From contig CP093061.1 of NCBI GenBank assembly GCA_029027265.1, positions 1,860,001 through 1,924,000 of the forward strand: a stretch of DNA of 64,000 nt, read 5' to 3'. Numbering within the stretch: position 1 is the first letter of the stretch; each line of letters starts with the position of its first letter. This document shows positions 20,456 to 29,368 of this stretch, one piece after another. This stretch comes from Sulfurospirillum_A sp029027265. GTDB taxonomy: Bacteria; Campylobacterota; Campylobacteria; Campylobacterales; Sulfurospirillaceae. The notes under the pieces are model-generated. The model saw nothing but the letters and a program-made list of their open reading frames with translations, did not search any database and was not told the DNA's origin. The position numbers were made by a program, and so were the translations under genes.

Positions 20456-20949
20456 ATGAAAAAGCTTTTTATTCTATTTATCTCTTTTATCAGTGTTATT
20501 TTTATCGGTTATAATTTTTATGCCAATAATGATGACTTTTTTATAGAAAAAAAGACAATTGATAGAGTTGAAAAGAAGTACGGTAAATTTGCGAAGGCAA
20601 GAGTTAATGCTCTTGTCAAGCTTATGAACTCTCTTAAAAATGCTCAAGAAGATGAAAAACTCAAAAAAATCAATAATTTTTTCAACCAAGTTAGGTATCA
20701 ATCAGATATAGAAACATGGGGAAAAAGAATTATTGGGCTATTTTAGGAAAAGATAGAGGTGATTGTGTAAACTATGCAACAGCAAAATACTTTACACTAA
20801 AACAGCTCAGGGTTCCAACAAATAAAATGTACCTCTCATATGTCAAAGCAACAAAACAGACAGAATTAGGTAAAGAAGTGCCTTCAGGTGTGACAAAAAA
20901 CAAAAGATGAACAAGATTACTACAAGTCATCAAAAGGAATAGAATATGA
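20456..20949 (+). pseudogene. lapG: lapG remnant (periplasmic BTLCP cysteine protease)
   Basis: LapG cleaves large surface adhesins and is restrained by LapD. The remnant keeps a signal/anchor segment, the KYGKFAKARVNALVKLM helix, DIETWGK and the catalytic Cys region DRGDCVNYATAKYF. Defects: (1) a frameshift at 20722-20726 (one base short in GGGGAAAAA); (2) the stretch that should carry the catalytic His and Asp is missing between YVKATK and QTELGKEV; (3) an in-frame TGA after TKNKR, where the family has Trp, followed by continuing homologous-looking sequence up to an ATGA overlap with lapD. It is dead on three counts. Confidence 0.8.
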
Positions 20950-21217
20950 CATTTTTTAAGCAAATAACAATCATTTTTTCAATGTTTATCATACTAATTA
21001 TAGGTTCTATTATGTACCTTAACTTCAATTCAGCAAACCAATTTATACAGAACCAATTATATACTACTTCTGAAAATACTCTAACATCTTTAGGACTATC
21101 TTTAAGTATGAATATACCTAATCAAAATGAAAATTTATCCACTATGGAAACTATGATAAATGCTATCTTTGATAGAGGTTATTATGAGTCAATTATACTC
21201 CAAAACATGGAATATAA
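20946..21217 (+). pseudogene. lapD: lapD N-terminal fragment
   Basis: About 90 residues with an N-terminal membrane helix (ITIIFSMFIILIIGSIMYLNF) and the start of a LapD/MoxY-like periplasmic domain (SANQFIQNQLYTTSENTLTSLGLSLS, DRGYYESI). Homology stops around 21217, where sequence resembling an IS3-family left end begins (TGCCCCTAAAATCAAAGACAA); the open frame drifts on to 21266. ATG overlaps the lapG end as ATGA, confirming the original lapG-lapD operon. The second membrane helix, HAMP and the start of GGDEF are absent. Confidence 0.8.
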
Positions 21218-21612
21218 TGCCCCTAAAATCAAAGACAATAATTCAGAAAGATTAATTTTCAAATAAGTTAAAATGATATAAATAATGGAGGTGAATTTAT
21301 GAGTAGAAGAAAAGGACAAATATATAGTGCCGAACAAAAAACAAGAATAGTTTTAGAGCTGCTAAAAGAAGAACAAACAACAAGTCAAATAGCATCTAAA
21401 TATAAAATCACATCACAATCTTTAAGTAAATGGAAACAACAGTTTCTAAATAATGCATCACTTGCATTCGATGTAGGAGGAGTAACTAAAACTTACCTAG
21501 ATGAGATAGAAGAGTTAAAGAGTGAGAATGATGGTTTAGCTAAAGCACTAGGTAAAGCTACAATAAAAGTAGAGTTTGTTGAAAAAAAGCTAAAGAGCTT
21601 GGACTTATGTAA
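21218..21612 (+). mobile_element. IS3-family insertion sequence remnant (left end plus orfA)
   Basis: The left boundary is inferred from TGCCCCTAAAA...GACAA, which resembles IS3-group ends. The element contains orfA only; orfB and the right end are gone. The right edge coincides with the GTAA target duplication of the nested element (21609-21612). Beyond that nested element, lapD sequence resumes directly, so a deletion removed orfB together with an estimated 150 codons of lapD. Confidence 0.7.
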
Positions 21613-21616
21613 CTGA
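21299..21616 (+). CDS. IS3-family transposase OrfA (truncated element)
   Basis: About 105 residues. MSRRKGQIYSAEQKTRIVLELL opens an HTH DNA-binding domain (TSQIASKYKITSQSLSKWKQQF), followed by a leucine-zipper-like coiled coil (YLDEIEELKSENDGLAKALGKA). A ribosome-binding site GGAGG lies upstream. The last codons (CN, stop) are supplied by the boundary with the nested IS. With that IS and one GTAA removed, the frame runs straight into the lapD C-terminal fragment (LDLCNQQDASSSG), so orfA and lapD were once fused in frame. Confidence 0.85.
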   Translation: MSRRKGQIYSAEQKTRIVLELLKEEQTTSQIASKYKITSQSLSKWKQQFLNNASLAFDVGGVTKTYLDEIEELKSENDGLAKALGKATIKVEFVEKKLKSLDLCN

Positions 21617-22722
21617 CCTTACGCACCCTTCAAAAGTTGTAATTCTGAATAAGCCACCTGATTAGCTCTGATTAACAGTTTTGTTCTAATGGCAAAGTGG
21701 TTCATTTTATGTTTAATTTTCAAACATTCAAGCTTAAAAAAGACAGCACTGATAAATAGATATGATTACTTTGTGTTCGAATGATCTTTGTTGGTGATTT
21801 TGCTAAATCAATATTATGTTTAAGTGATTTATGAAACTCTTCAACTTTCACCCTCAAGGGTACCCAGCCATCATTTTTCATAGATTGTTGAGATAGTGTC
21901 GCCATCAAGTGTGATATCACTACATATCAAATTTAAAATACCTATACTTCCATCTTTGTTTGTAAAGACTCGGCGCACTATAATGACTTCTTTATCATAG
22001 CCCTTTAGATAGCCTCGTACTGATTGCTTATCTGATAATTCCAGTTCATCTACCCTTGTGAACTTACCTGCATATTTATTCTCTAAACTTTTTGAAAAAA
22101 GACGATTACTTTTGAGTGCAGTAATAAACTCTTTTTTTGTTTGGCTATAAATTCAAAGTTTTCTTTTGCTCCAAACCAAGGACATAGTGAAATTTTAGTT
22201 GATTGTTAATAGCCACTTGAATCATATCTCTCATCAATTGATTTTTTGTAACTTCTGATGAACGTTTTACTTCTCTTGTTTTAATGTCACTAACTGGATA
22301 GGTTTTTCTACGGTTTCAAAAGCTACTGGAATTGATACTTCATTACTGTAGTACAAAGCATTGAGCATATTGATACCTCGAACAGATTTACCTACTGTAT
22401 GATCAAAGTGCCAGCACATGATATCACTCTCATCTGTCCACTTTTTCTCTTGAATTGTATCATCAAAGATAAGACATGCTTCTTCACTCTGTATCTCTCT
22501 TACTGTTCTTTTAACTTGTCTCCATAAATCTTTTGAAGTAAATTCATTTTTTGATAAGAACCGTGTTATCTAATCATGACTTACTGAACCATTTGTCATT
22601 GATGACAACCCTGTTGCTGTAGCGTAACCACTACCGCTTATTAAATAATCTGTATAGAGTTCTATGTGATTTATTTTCATGCAACTTTTAAAGCAACTTT
22701 GATTCCTTGTGCGTAAGGTCAG
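21613..22722 (-). mobile_element. DDE insertion sequence (IS4-superfamily type), decayed, 1,110 bp
   Basis: Perfect 14-bp terminal inverted repeats: CTGACCTTACGCAC (21613-21626) and GTGCGTAAGGTCAG (22709-22722). It is flanked by a 4-bp direct repeat GTAA (21609-21612 and 22723-22726), which looks like a target-site duplication. The element carries one leftward transposase pseudogene. The family call rests on transposase motifs; a 4-bp duplication would fit several DDE families, including IS701 or IS1380. Confidence 0.88.
21650..22679 (-). pseudogene. Broken DDE transposase of the nested IS
   Basis: Reading leftward from ATG at 22679: MKINHIELYTDYLISGSGYA, then a TAG after TNGSVSHD, then a long open stretch with EACLIFDDTIQEKKW (first catalytic Asp region) and WHFDHTVGKSVRGINMLN. 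At least two frameshifts follow, near 22300 and 22170. The end is intact in frame again as VKVEEFHKSLKHNIDLAKSPTK (catalytic Glu region). One stop plus several frame changes make this a dead copy. Confidence 0.85.
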
Positions 22723-23882
22723 GTAATCAGCAAGATGCTAGTTCTAGTGGAACGATTGTTATATTTGTACTCAATGATTTTGCTGAAACTAAAAAAACAG
22801 TAGGTTATAAAGTATTAAACAATTATATAAACCGACTTGCTGAACTATTTTACGAGACTACTGACTTAATTGATGAGAGAGTAGTAACTAGACTAAAAGA
22901 CTCTGAATTTTCTATGAAACTACCAGAAACAGACTATGAAAAAACAAAAAAAATAATAAATACCTTTCTTAAAAAAGCTGATGATGCACTGCCAAATGAA
23001 CTGAGAAAGATCCCTAAATTTTATATAAATGGTGGGGCAACATACTTTGATGAAAAAGACAAACAAAAAGATATACTTGCACGTGCTGACTTTGCCCTCT
23101 CTTGTGCAAAAATGAGAAATGAAACACATATATATTTTCATGAAATAAGAAATGATGAAACACTAATGGAACTAGGACAAGAAGAGTGGCATAAACTTAT
23201 AATGACTGCTATAAAAGAAGATGGCATTAAACTAGCTCTACAAGCTGTAAAAGACAATAGTGGTAAAATATATCATCATGAAGCATACTTACGCATGAGT
23301 GATCAAGCAGGAACCGTCTACCCAGCTCGTGTTTTTATGCCAATGTTAAATGCACTTAATTTAACTAATGATGTTGATAAAAGGGTAATAGGATTAGCCC
23401 TAAAACTAGCCAATAGAGGAATAAGTATTGCGATTAATATAGCTACTTCTTTTATAAAAAACACTGAAAACACATATTGGATAGAAGAAATCTTTAAAAA
23501 ATCAACAGCTCTAAATCTACATATTGCTTTTGAATCAAGCAACTACGCAATCATACATAATCTAGAAAATTATATAAATTTCTCAAAGCTAGTACAAAAG
23601 TATAACTATGAATTTGGTATAGATAATTTCAATATAACAGATACGAGCCTTAGCTACCTTCAAGACCTAAAACCAGCATATATAAAAGCGAATAAGTCCT
23701 TTTATATTGATATGCATGATGAAGGTAAAAACAGCTCCTATGACTCTTTTAATATACTAACAAAAGCACTAGATATTAAAATCATAGCAACTGCTGTTGA
23801 AAGCAAAGATGAGAGTGATAATCTAAAAGAAATACCTATACACTTGATGCAAGGTGCTTTTATAGAGGAACCAACTTTATAA
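22723..23882 (+). pseudogene. lapD: lapD C-terminal fragment (degenerate GGDEF-EAL)
   Basis: About 385 residues. The GGDEF domain is degenerate (RLKDSEF in place of the R-x-GGDEF motif) and lacks its beginning. The EAL domain is degenerate too (HHEAYLRM instead of EALxR) but keeps a QG motif near the end (HLMQGAFIEEP), as in LapD, which binds c-di-GMP without catalysis. It has no start of its own: the open frame begins inside the IS at 22707. LapD normally sequesters LapG when c-di-GMP is high; with both genes broken that control is lost at this locus. Confidence 0.8.
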
Positions 23883-23891
23883 AGTCGGTTC
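23868..23891. terminator. Near-palindromic convergent terminator
   Basis: GAACC-AACTTTATAAAGTC-GGTTC reads almost the same on both strands, with one mismatched pair. It spans the overlapping stops of the lapD remnant and nhaA, so it may end transcripts from both sides. No long T run follows. Confidence 0.5.
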
Positions 23892-25223
23892 TACTCTTTT
23901 TGCTACATATTTAAGCCAAAAGAATCCAAATAGCCCAGCAAACAGTGAAGCCGCTAAGATACCGACTTTTGCTTGAAAAATTAACTCTTCGTTCCCTATA
24001 AATGCTAAGTCTGCGACGAATATTGACATAGTAAAACCAATACCACCTAAAAAAGCAACACCAAAGATTTGACTCATGCTACTTCCCACTGGAAGTTTTG
24101 CTATTTTTAGTTTTATAGCCAACCATGAAACACCAAATATACCAAGAACTTTTCCTAATATAAGTCCAGCTATGATTCCAAGTGAAACTGGCTCCATTAT
24201 TGTAGACCCAAGAGAATCAAAATCTATCGCTATTCCAGCATTTGCAAGAGCGAAAAGAGGAATAACAACTAAAGCAACAGCTAAGTGTAAATTATGTTCA
24301 AGTCTACCGGCTGGAGTTCCAACAGCATCTATCTTGTCTTTTATATTTTGTAGTATAGCTTTTTGTTTTTCATGCATTGTATGTCCTTCTTCCAAAGGAT
24401 AAGTATCATACTCATCTAACAACTCTTTTGTTTTTTTAGTAAAATTAGCTGGACAAGCTTTTGGTTTTGAAGGAATTGCCATGGCTGCAATTACACCTGC
24501 AATTGTAGCGTGAACTCCGGACTCAAGCATAAAAAACCACATTAGTAAACCTACAACAAAATATGGCAAAATCATATGAATACCTACACGATTAAAAATA
24601 ACCATAATTAAAAATGAAACACCAGCTAAAATAAGTGGCAACATTATAATTTGATCTGTATAAAATATAGCTATTACCAAAACTGCACCAAGATCATCAA
24701 CAATGGCAAGAGCGACTAAAAATGTAACTAATGTCGTTGGTACTCTTTTCCCTAGCAAAACTAATGCACTAATAGCAAAGGCTATATCAGTTGCCATAGG
24801 AATACCCCAACCGTTTGCTCCCTCTGTTCCTGCATTGATACCAACATATATAAGAGCAGGGATAACCATGCCACCAATAGCTGCTAGTATAGGTAAAATC
24901 GCCACTTTTATATTGGAAAGTTCCCCTACTAATATTTCTCTTTTAATTTCCAATCCTATAACAAAGAAAAATATAGCCATAAGACCATCGTTAATCCAAT
25001 GGTGTATAGTATGAGATAACTGCCAAGAGCCAACTGTCAAATCTACCTTTGTATGAAAAAAACTTCCATAACTGTCTATTAATGGGGAGTTAGCCAATAC
25101 CAATGCGACTACTGTCATAAACATCAACACTAAACCTGTGGTGGTCTGTGCATGTAAAAAGTGTTCAAATGGTGTTGAAACTTTATTAAAAGCTTTTTCC
25201 CATGGTGCGTATAGTTTTTTCAT
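23877..25223 (-). CDS. nhaA: Na+/H+ antiporter NhaA
   Basis: A 448-residue inner-membrane antiporter exporting Na+ for H+. Family motifs are FFFVIGLEIKREILVGEL, GWGIPMATDIAFAISAL and the two-Asp ion site VALAIVDDLGAVLVIAIFYT. It is longer than E. coli NhaA (388), with a loop insertion of about 50 residues (KKTKELLDEYDTYPLEEGHT...) in the middle. It lies 1 bp downstream of hisD, so it is probably the last gene of the fba-PLP-hisD-nhaA run. Confidence 0.95.
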   Translation of the reverse strand: MKKLYAPWEKAFNKVSTPFEHFLHAQTTTGLVLMFMTVVALVLANSPLIDSYGSFFHTKVDLTVGSWQLSHTIHHWINDGLMAIFFFVIGLEIKREILVGELSNIKVAILPILAAIGGMVIPALIYVGINAGTEGANGWGIPMATDIAFAISALVLLGKRVPTTLVTFLVALAIVDDLGAVLVIAIFYTDQIIMLPLILAGVSFLIMVIFNRVGIHMILPYFVVGLLMWFFMLESGVHATIAGVIAAMAIPSKPKACPANFTKKTKELLDEYDTYPLEEGHTMHEKQKAILQNIKDKIDAVGTPAGRLEHNLHLAVALVVIPLFALANAGIAIDFDSLGSTIMEPVSLGIIAGLILGKVLGIFGVSWLAIKLKIAKLPVGSSMSQIFGVAFLGGIGFTMSIFVADLAFIGNEELIFQAKVGILAASLFAGLFGFFWLKYVAKRVEPTL

Positions 25224-25224
25224 A

Positions 25225-26514
25225 CTATTTTAATCTCTCTAAGACAGAAGCTTCATGAGCGCCTAAACCTTCTGTTTTTGCTAATAAAGCACATGCACGT
25301 CCAATCTCTTTTATGCCCTCTTGGCTCATACTTATAATAGAAGATTTCTTTAAAAAGTTTTCAACACCAAGTGGAGAGTAAAACTTTGCAGTTCCTCCTG
25401 TTGGTAAAGTATGATTTGGTCCAGCTATATAGTCGCCTATTGGCTCAGGAGTATACCTTCCCATAAAAATAGCTCCTGCGTGTTTTATTTTAGGAAGCAA
25501 ATCAAAAGGATACTCAGTCATGACTTCAAGATGCTCTGGAGCTATCTCATTCATAAGCTCTAATGCTTCATCCATATCGCGTGTAACTATGATAGCTCCA
25601 CGCTCTTTTATAGAAGCCATAGCTATCTCTTTTCTATTTAGCTTTTCTAACCATTCATAGACTTTTTTACTTGTTTCATCTGCAATGCGTTGCGATGGAG
25701 TTATAAGAATTGAACTTGCCATTTCATCGTGTTCTGCTTGGCTTAGTAAATCTATTGCTAAAAAGTTTGTGTCTGCACTTTCATCGGCCAAGATTCCAAT
25801 TTCACTTGGACCTGCAATCATATCTATATTTACTTCACCAAAAACAAGCTTTTTTGCAGTTGCTACAAAAATGTTTCCTGGTCCTGTTATGACATCTACT
25901 TTTGCTATAGTATTTGTTCCATAGGCCATAGCTGCTATTGCACTTGCTCCTCCAACTTTATAAGCTTTTTTAATGCCACAAAGATGCATAGCAGCTAAAA
26001 GAAGTGAGTTAAGTTCATTGCATGGTGCAGGAGTACAAACTACTATTTCTTTTACTCCAGCTACTATTGCAGGAATTGCGTTCATTAAAAGACTACTAGG
26101 ATAGGCCGCTTTCCCTCCAGGAATATAAAGACCAGCCCTATCAACTGGAGTAACTTTTTGACCCAAAACATTGCCATTTTCTTCATAATCTAACCATGAA
26201 GTTGGTTTTTGTTTTTGATGGTATGCTTTGATTCTATCATATGCGAGTTGTAGAGCACTTTTCAATTCAATATCAAGTTCATCATATGCTTTTTTCATTG
26301 ACGCACAAGAAATTTGTAACTCTTCATCACTCTTTGGAGTCCATATATCGAACTTTTTTATATGATTTTTAAGAGCTTCATTGCCATCTTTTCTTATTTC
26401 AGAAATTATATTTTGAACTACTTTAGATACATTTTCCATATCCATATGACCACGTTTAAGTAGCACTTCAAACTCTTGTTTAAAACTGTTATCTGTTGTT
26501 TTTATCTGTTTCAT
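25225..26514 (-). CDS. hisD: Histidinol dehydrogenase
   Basis: A 429-residue enzyme catalysing the last two steps of histidine synthesis (histidinol to histidine, NAD+ and Zn2+). Features: GLYIPGGKAAYPSSLLMNAIPA, KVDVITGPGNIFVATAKK, the zinc/active-site LLSQAEHDEMASS, NHTLPTGGTAKFYSPLGVENFLK and the C-terminal GLGAHEASV. Its start overlaps the PLP desulfhydrase gene by 26 bp. Confidence 0.96.
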   Translation of the reverse strand: MKQIKTTDNSFKQEFEVLLKRGHMDMENVSKVVQNIISEIRKDGNEALKNHIKKFDIWTPKSDEELQISCASMKKAYDELDIELKSALQLAYDRIKAYHQKQKPTSWLDYEENGNVLGQKVTPVDRAGLYIPGGKAAYPSSLLMNAIPAIVAGVKEIVVCTPAPCNELNSLLLAAMHLCGIKKAYKVGGASAIAAMAYGTNTIAKVDVITGPGNIFVATAKKLVFGEVNIDMIAGPSEIGILADESADTNFLAIDLLSQAEHDEMASSILITPSQRIADETSKKVYEWLEKLNRKEIAMASIKERGAIIVTRDMDEALELMNEIAPEHLEVMTEYPFDLLPKIKHAGAIFMGRYTPEPIGDYIAGPNHTLPTGGTAKFYSPLGVENFLKKSSIISMSQEGIKEIGRACALLAKTEGLGAHEASVLERLK

Positions 26515-27367
26515 ATTTTCTTTTATACCTCTGTTTCATCGATTCATTTCCCAATACTCCACCTTGGTGTATGTAAATTGGTGTTCCTTCTATCTTGTCT
26601 ACATGCAAGAGAAACTTTATCCATCCAACAGGGTCATACATTAAATCAAATGTAATCCCCATATCTTCTTTTAACTCTTTCCAAAGCTCATAAGACTCTT
26701 TATAAAGTTTCCCATAGTGATACTTTTTTTGAGAACTTAAAATAGTAGGAAAAAGGTCTTCACCTACCTCTTCAAACTGCTCTTTTAAATACTCATCATC
26801 TCCAACGGTACTACATGTAAAGACTCTATACGGTAAATTTTTCTGTAAAAAAAGTGCTGTTGTTCCTGTTCCAGATGGCAAAAATATATATGGGTTTTTA
26901 ATACCATTTTTTTGAATATCTTTTTTTAACTCATCTGCTAAGATTTTTACACCAAACTCTGCCTCTTTTTGCCTTCCACCCTCTTCAATAATCAAATCAC
27001 TATTATCGGTATACATGTAGGCATCTTCTCGTCTTTGCAAACTCTCAATAATCTCCATTCCATTTTCTAAAGCATACTTATAGTTTCCTACTGGGTTTTG
27101 TTTTAAAAATTTTGGTATATGATTACAAAAATATACAAATTCCCAACCTCTGAGGCTAGCCATCACAGAGAGAGAATACATAGCATTTGATTGGTTTGAG
27201 CCGTATGAGATAACACGCTTTACATGTAGAAACTTTTGATTTAAAAACCAATGAAATTTTCTAGCTTTGTTACCAGAAAAGTCTACATGTAAAACATCGT
27301 CTCTTTTAACATATATTTCCCTACCTCTAAAAGTATGCTTTTCAAAAGGTGAGGAAGAAAATGTCAT
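26489..27367 (-). CDS. PLP-dependent ACC deaminase / D-cysteine desulfhydrase family protein
   Basis: A 292-residue fold-type II PLP enzyme. VKRDDVLHVDFSGNKARKF carries the PLP lysine (SGNKARK). YGSNQSNAM and the glycine-rich phosphate loop PSGTGTTALFL match the family. The substrate cannot be decided: ACC deaminase and D-cysteine desulfhydrase share this scaffold. It overlaps hisD by 26 bp and touches fba end to end. Four TACATGTA copies lie in this gene (26812, 27012, 27221, 27284), the densest cluster in the window. Confidence 0.8.
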   Translation of the reverse strand: MTFSSSPFEKHTFRGREIYVKRDDVLHVDFSGNKARKFHWFLNQKFLHVKRVISYGSNQSNAMYSLSVMASLRGWEFVYFCNHIPKFLKQNPVGNYKYALENGMEIIESLQRREDAYMYTDNSDLIIEEGGRQKEAEFGVKILADELKKDIQKNGIKNPYIFLPSGTGTTALFLQKNLPYRVFTCSTVGDDEYLKEQFEEVGEDLFPTILSSQKKYHYGKLYKESYELWKELKEDMGITFDLMYDPVGWIKFLLHVDKIEGTPIYIHQGGVLGNESMKQRYKRKYETDKNNR

Positions 27368-28435
27368 TTAGTTCCTATTTAAACAGTTTAAATCACTAAA
27401 AGCACGATTAAGCCTAAATATGGTTGCTTCTTCAGCTGCTCTTAACCATTTTCTTGGATCATAATACTTTTTATTTGGCTTATCATCGCCATCTGGATTT
27501 CCTATTTGAGTTTGAAGATATGCTTCATTTTTTTCAGCATACTCTTTTGTTCCTTCCCAAAAAGACCACTGTGTATCGGTGTCAATGTTCATTTTTATAA
27601 CACCATACTCAATAGCTTCACGAATATCAGCTAATTCACTTCCGCTTCCACCATGAAAAACAAAATTTACTGGTTTTTCTGAAGTCTTAAACTTTTTTTG
27701 AATATACTTTTGAGAATTATCTAGTATTTTTGGAGTCAAATGAACATTTCCTGGTTTATACACACCATGAACATTTCCAAAAGAAGCGGCAATAGTAAAA
27801 TTAGGGCTAATCGCCATCAACTTTTCATATGCATAAGCCACATCTTCTGGCTGAGTGTAAAGTGCTGAGTTATCAAGGTGAGTATTGTCTACTCCATCTT
27901 CTTCTCCACCAGTACAACCAAGTTCAATCTCAAGTGTCATTCCTATTTTGCTCATGCGTTTATGATACTCTTCGCAGGTCGCTATATTGTCCTCTAAGCT
28001 CTCTTGGGAAAGGTCTATCATATGAGAACTATAAAGAGGTTTTCCAGTTTTCTCATAATGAGCTTCACTAGCATCAAGAAGAGCATCTATCCAAGGAAGA
28101 AGTTTTCTTGAAGCATGGTCAGTATGAAGTATAATAGGAATACCATAAGCCTCGGCTACAGTATGAACGTGCAAAGCTCCACTTATTGCTCCAAGTATTC
28201 CAGAATCAGATTTATCTAAACCTTTTCCAGCATAAAACTGTGCTCCTCCATTTGAAAACTGAACAATTATGGGAGAATCTGCATCTTTTGCAGACTCCAT
28301 TACAGCATTTACAGAACTTGTACTTACAACATTTACAGCTGGAAGTGCATACTGGTTTGCTTTTGCTACTTCAAAAACTTTTGTAACATCATCACCACTC
28401 AAGACTCCTGGTTTTACAAAATCAAATAGTGCCAT
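27368..28435 (-). CDS. fbaA: Class II fructose-bisphosphate aldolase
   Basis: A 355-residue zinc aldolase interconverting fructose-1,6-bisphosphate with DHAP and GAP. Features: zinc-binding HTDHASRKLLPWIDALLD, SSHMIDLSQESLEDN, EIELGCTGGEEDG, FTIAASFGNVHGVYKPGNV, FHGGSGS and MNIDTDTQW. Length and motifs match the long class IIA enzymes. It is 11 bp downstream of the PpiC-type chaperone gene. Confidence 0.95.
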   Translation of the reverse strand: MALFDFVKPGVLSGDDVTKVFEVAKANQYALPAVNVVSTSSVNAVMESAKDADSPIIVQFSNGGAQFYAGKGLDKSDSGILGAISGALHVHTVAEAYGIPIILHTDHASRKLLPWIDALLDASEAHYEKTGKPLYSSHMIDLSQESLEDNIATCEEYHKRMSKIGMTLEIELGCTGGEEDGVDNTHLDNSALYTQPEDVAYAYEKLMAISPNFTIAASFGNVHGVYKPGNVHLTPKILDNSQKYIQKKFKTSEKPVNFVFHGGSGSELADIREAIEYGVIKMNIDTDTQWSFWEGTKEYAEKNEAYLQTQIGNPDGDDKPNKKYYDPRKWLRAAEEATIFRLNRAFSDLNCLNRN

Positions 28436-28446
28436 GTGATGCCTTC

Positions 28447-29259
28447 TTATTTCATAACTATTTTAGCTTTTTTTCTCAAATTTTTTGCTTTTTTAGCAAC
28501 ATTATCACGGAATTTTTCCATTTTTAGTCCATTTTCAATTTGAACTTTTGCATCAGAAAACTTAACTTTTTCTCCTCCTTTTTTATCTTCTGTTAGAATT
28601 ACATGATAACCAAACCGAGTTTTAACTGGAGTTTTTGTAACTTCACCTTTTCCTTGTCCAAATGCAGCTTCACTGAAAGCTCCTACCATTTGCTTTTTAT
28701 TAAACCAACCTAAATCACCACCATTTGCACCACTTGGTCCTGTTGATTTAGTTTTTGCTAATTCAATGAACTTAGTAGTAAGTGCTTCACCATTAAAACC
28801 TTTTAGCTCTTTAATGATTGCTTTTGCAGTTGCTTCATCAGCAACAATTATATGTCTTGCTTTTGCAGTTGCTGGTTTTACAAACTTGTCTTTGTTTTTA
28901 TCAAAATATGCTTTTATATCAGCCTCTGAAACTTTTACTTTTTCAAATATTCTTTTCATCCAAATTTCAAGTGCTAAATCATCTTTAATAGAATTTAAAG
29001 TTTTTTTATACTCAACATCTTTTTCTATGCCTGATTTAAAAGCTTCTTTTGCTAAAAGTTTTCTCTCAATAGCTTGGTCTATAACTTTTTGTTGTTGTTC
29101 TGGTTGTAGTGTTGCATACTTTGCTCCAGGCATTGTTCTCATAAGACTTGCTACATCTTTATCTGTAATTTCTACACCATTTACTGTCGCATATACTGCG
29201 GCATTTAAACTAATACCCATTGCTAATGTTGCTAAACTTCCTACGATAACTCTTTTCAT
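28447..29259 (-). CDS. Periplasmic peptidyl-prolyl isomerase/chaperone (PEB4/SurA-like)
   Basis: A 270-residue protein with a signal peptide (MKRVIVGSLATLAMGISLNA), a SurA-like helical N-terminal domain (VNGVEITDKDVASLMRTMPGA) and a parvulin domain (AKARHIIVADEATAKAIIKEL, SGANGGDLGWFNKKQMVGAF, VKTRFGYHVILTEDKK). It resembles Campylobacter PEB4/Cj0596, which folds outer-membrane proteins and there also sits next to fba (recalled). It would help assemble outer-membrane barrels such as the autotransporters in this window. Confidence 0.9.
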   Translation of the reverse strand: MKRVIVGSLATLAMGISLNAAVYATVNGVEITDKDVASLMRTMPGAKYATLQPEQQQKVIDQAIERKLLAKEAFKSGIEKDVEYKKTLNSIKDDLALEIWMKRIFEKVKVSEADIKAYFDKNKDKFVKPATAKARHIIVADEATAKAIIKELKGFNGEALTTKFIELAKTKSTGPSGANGGDLGWFNKKQMVGAFSEAAFGQGKGEVTKTPVKTRFGYHVILTEDKKGGEKVKFSDAKVQIENGLKMEKFRDNVAKKAKNLRKKAKIVMK

Positions 29260-29368
29260 ACTATTCCTTGTTGTTTAAATTTGTACCATTTTACTAATGT
29301 TTCAATTAAAATCTGATTATACATAGCAATTTTAAATGATTTATTAATATTTTGCTATACTACTACAT

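Noticed and set aside
20716..20910. Independent small gene MGKKNYWAILGKDRGDC...
   Set aside because: It is the frame-shifted continuation of lapG and carries the LapG catalytic Cys motif.
24076..25014. Long open frames opposite nhaA and similar ones opposite pepD, dnaK and flhA
   Set aside because: They are antisense shadows of strongly supported genes, with low-complexity composition and no ribosome-binding sites.
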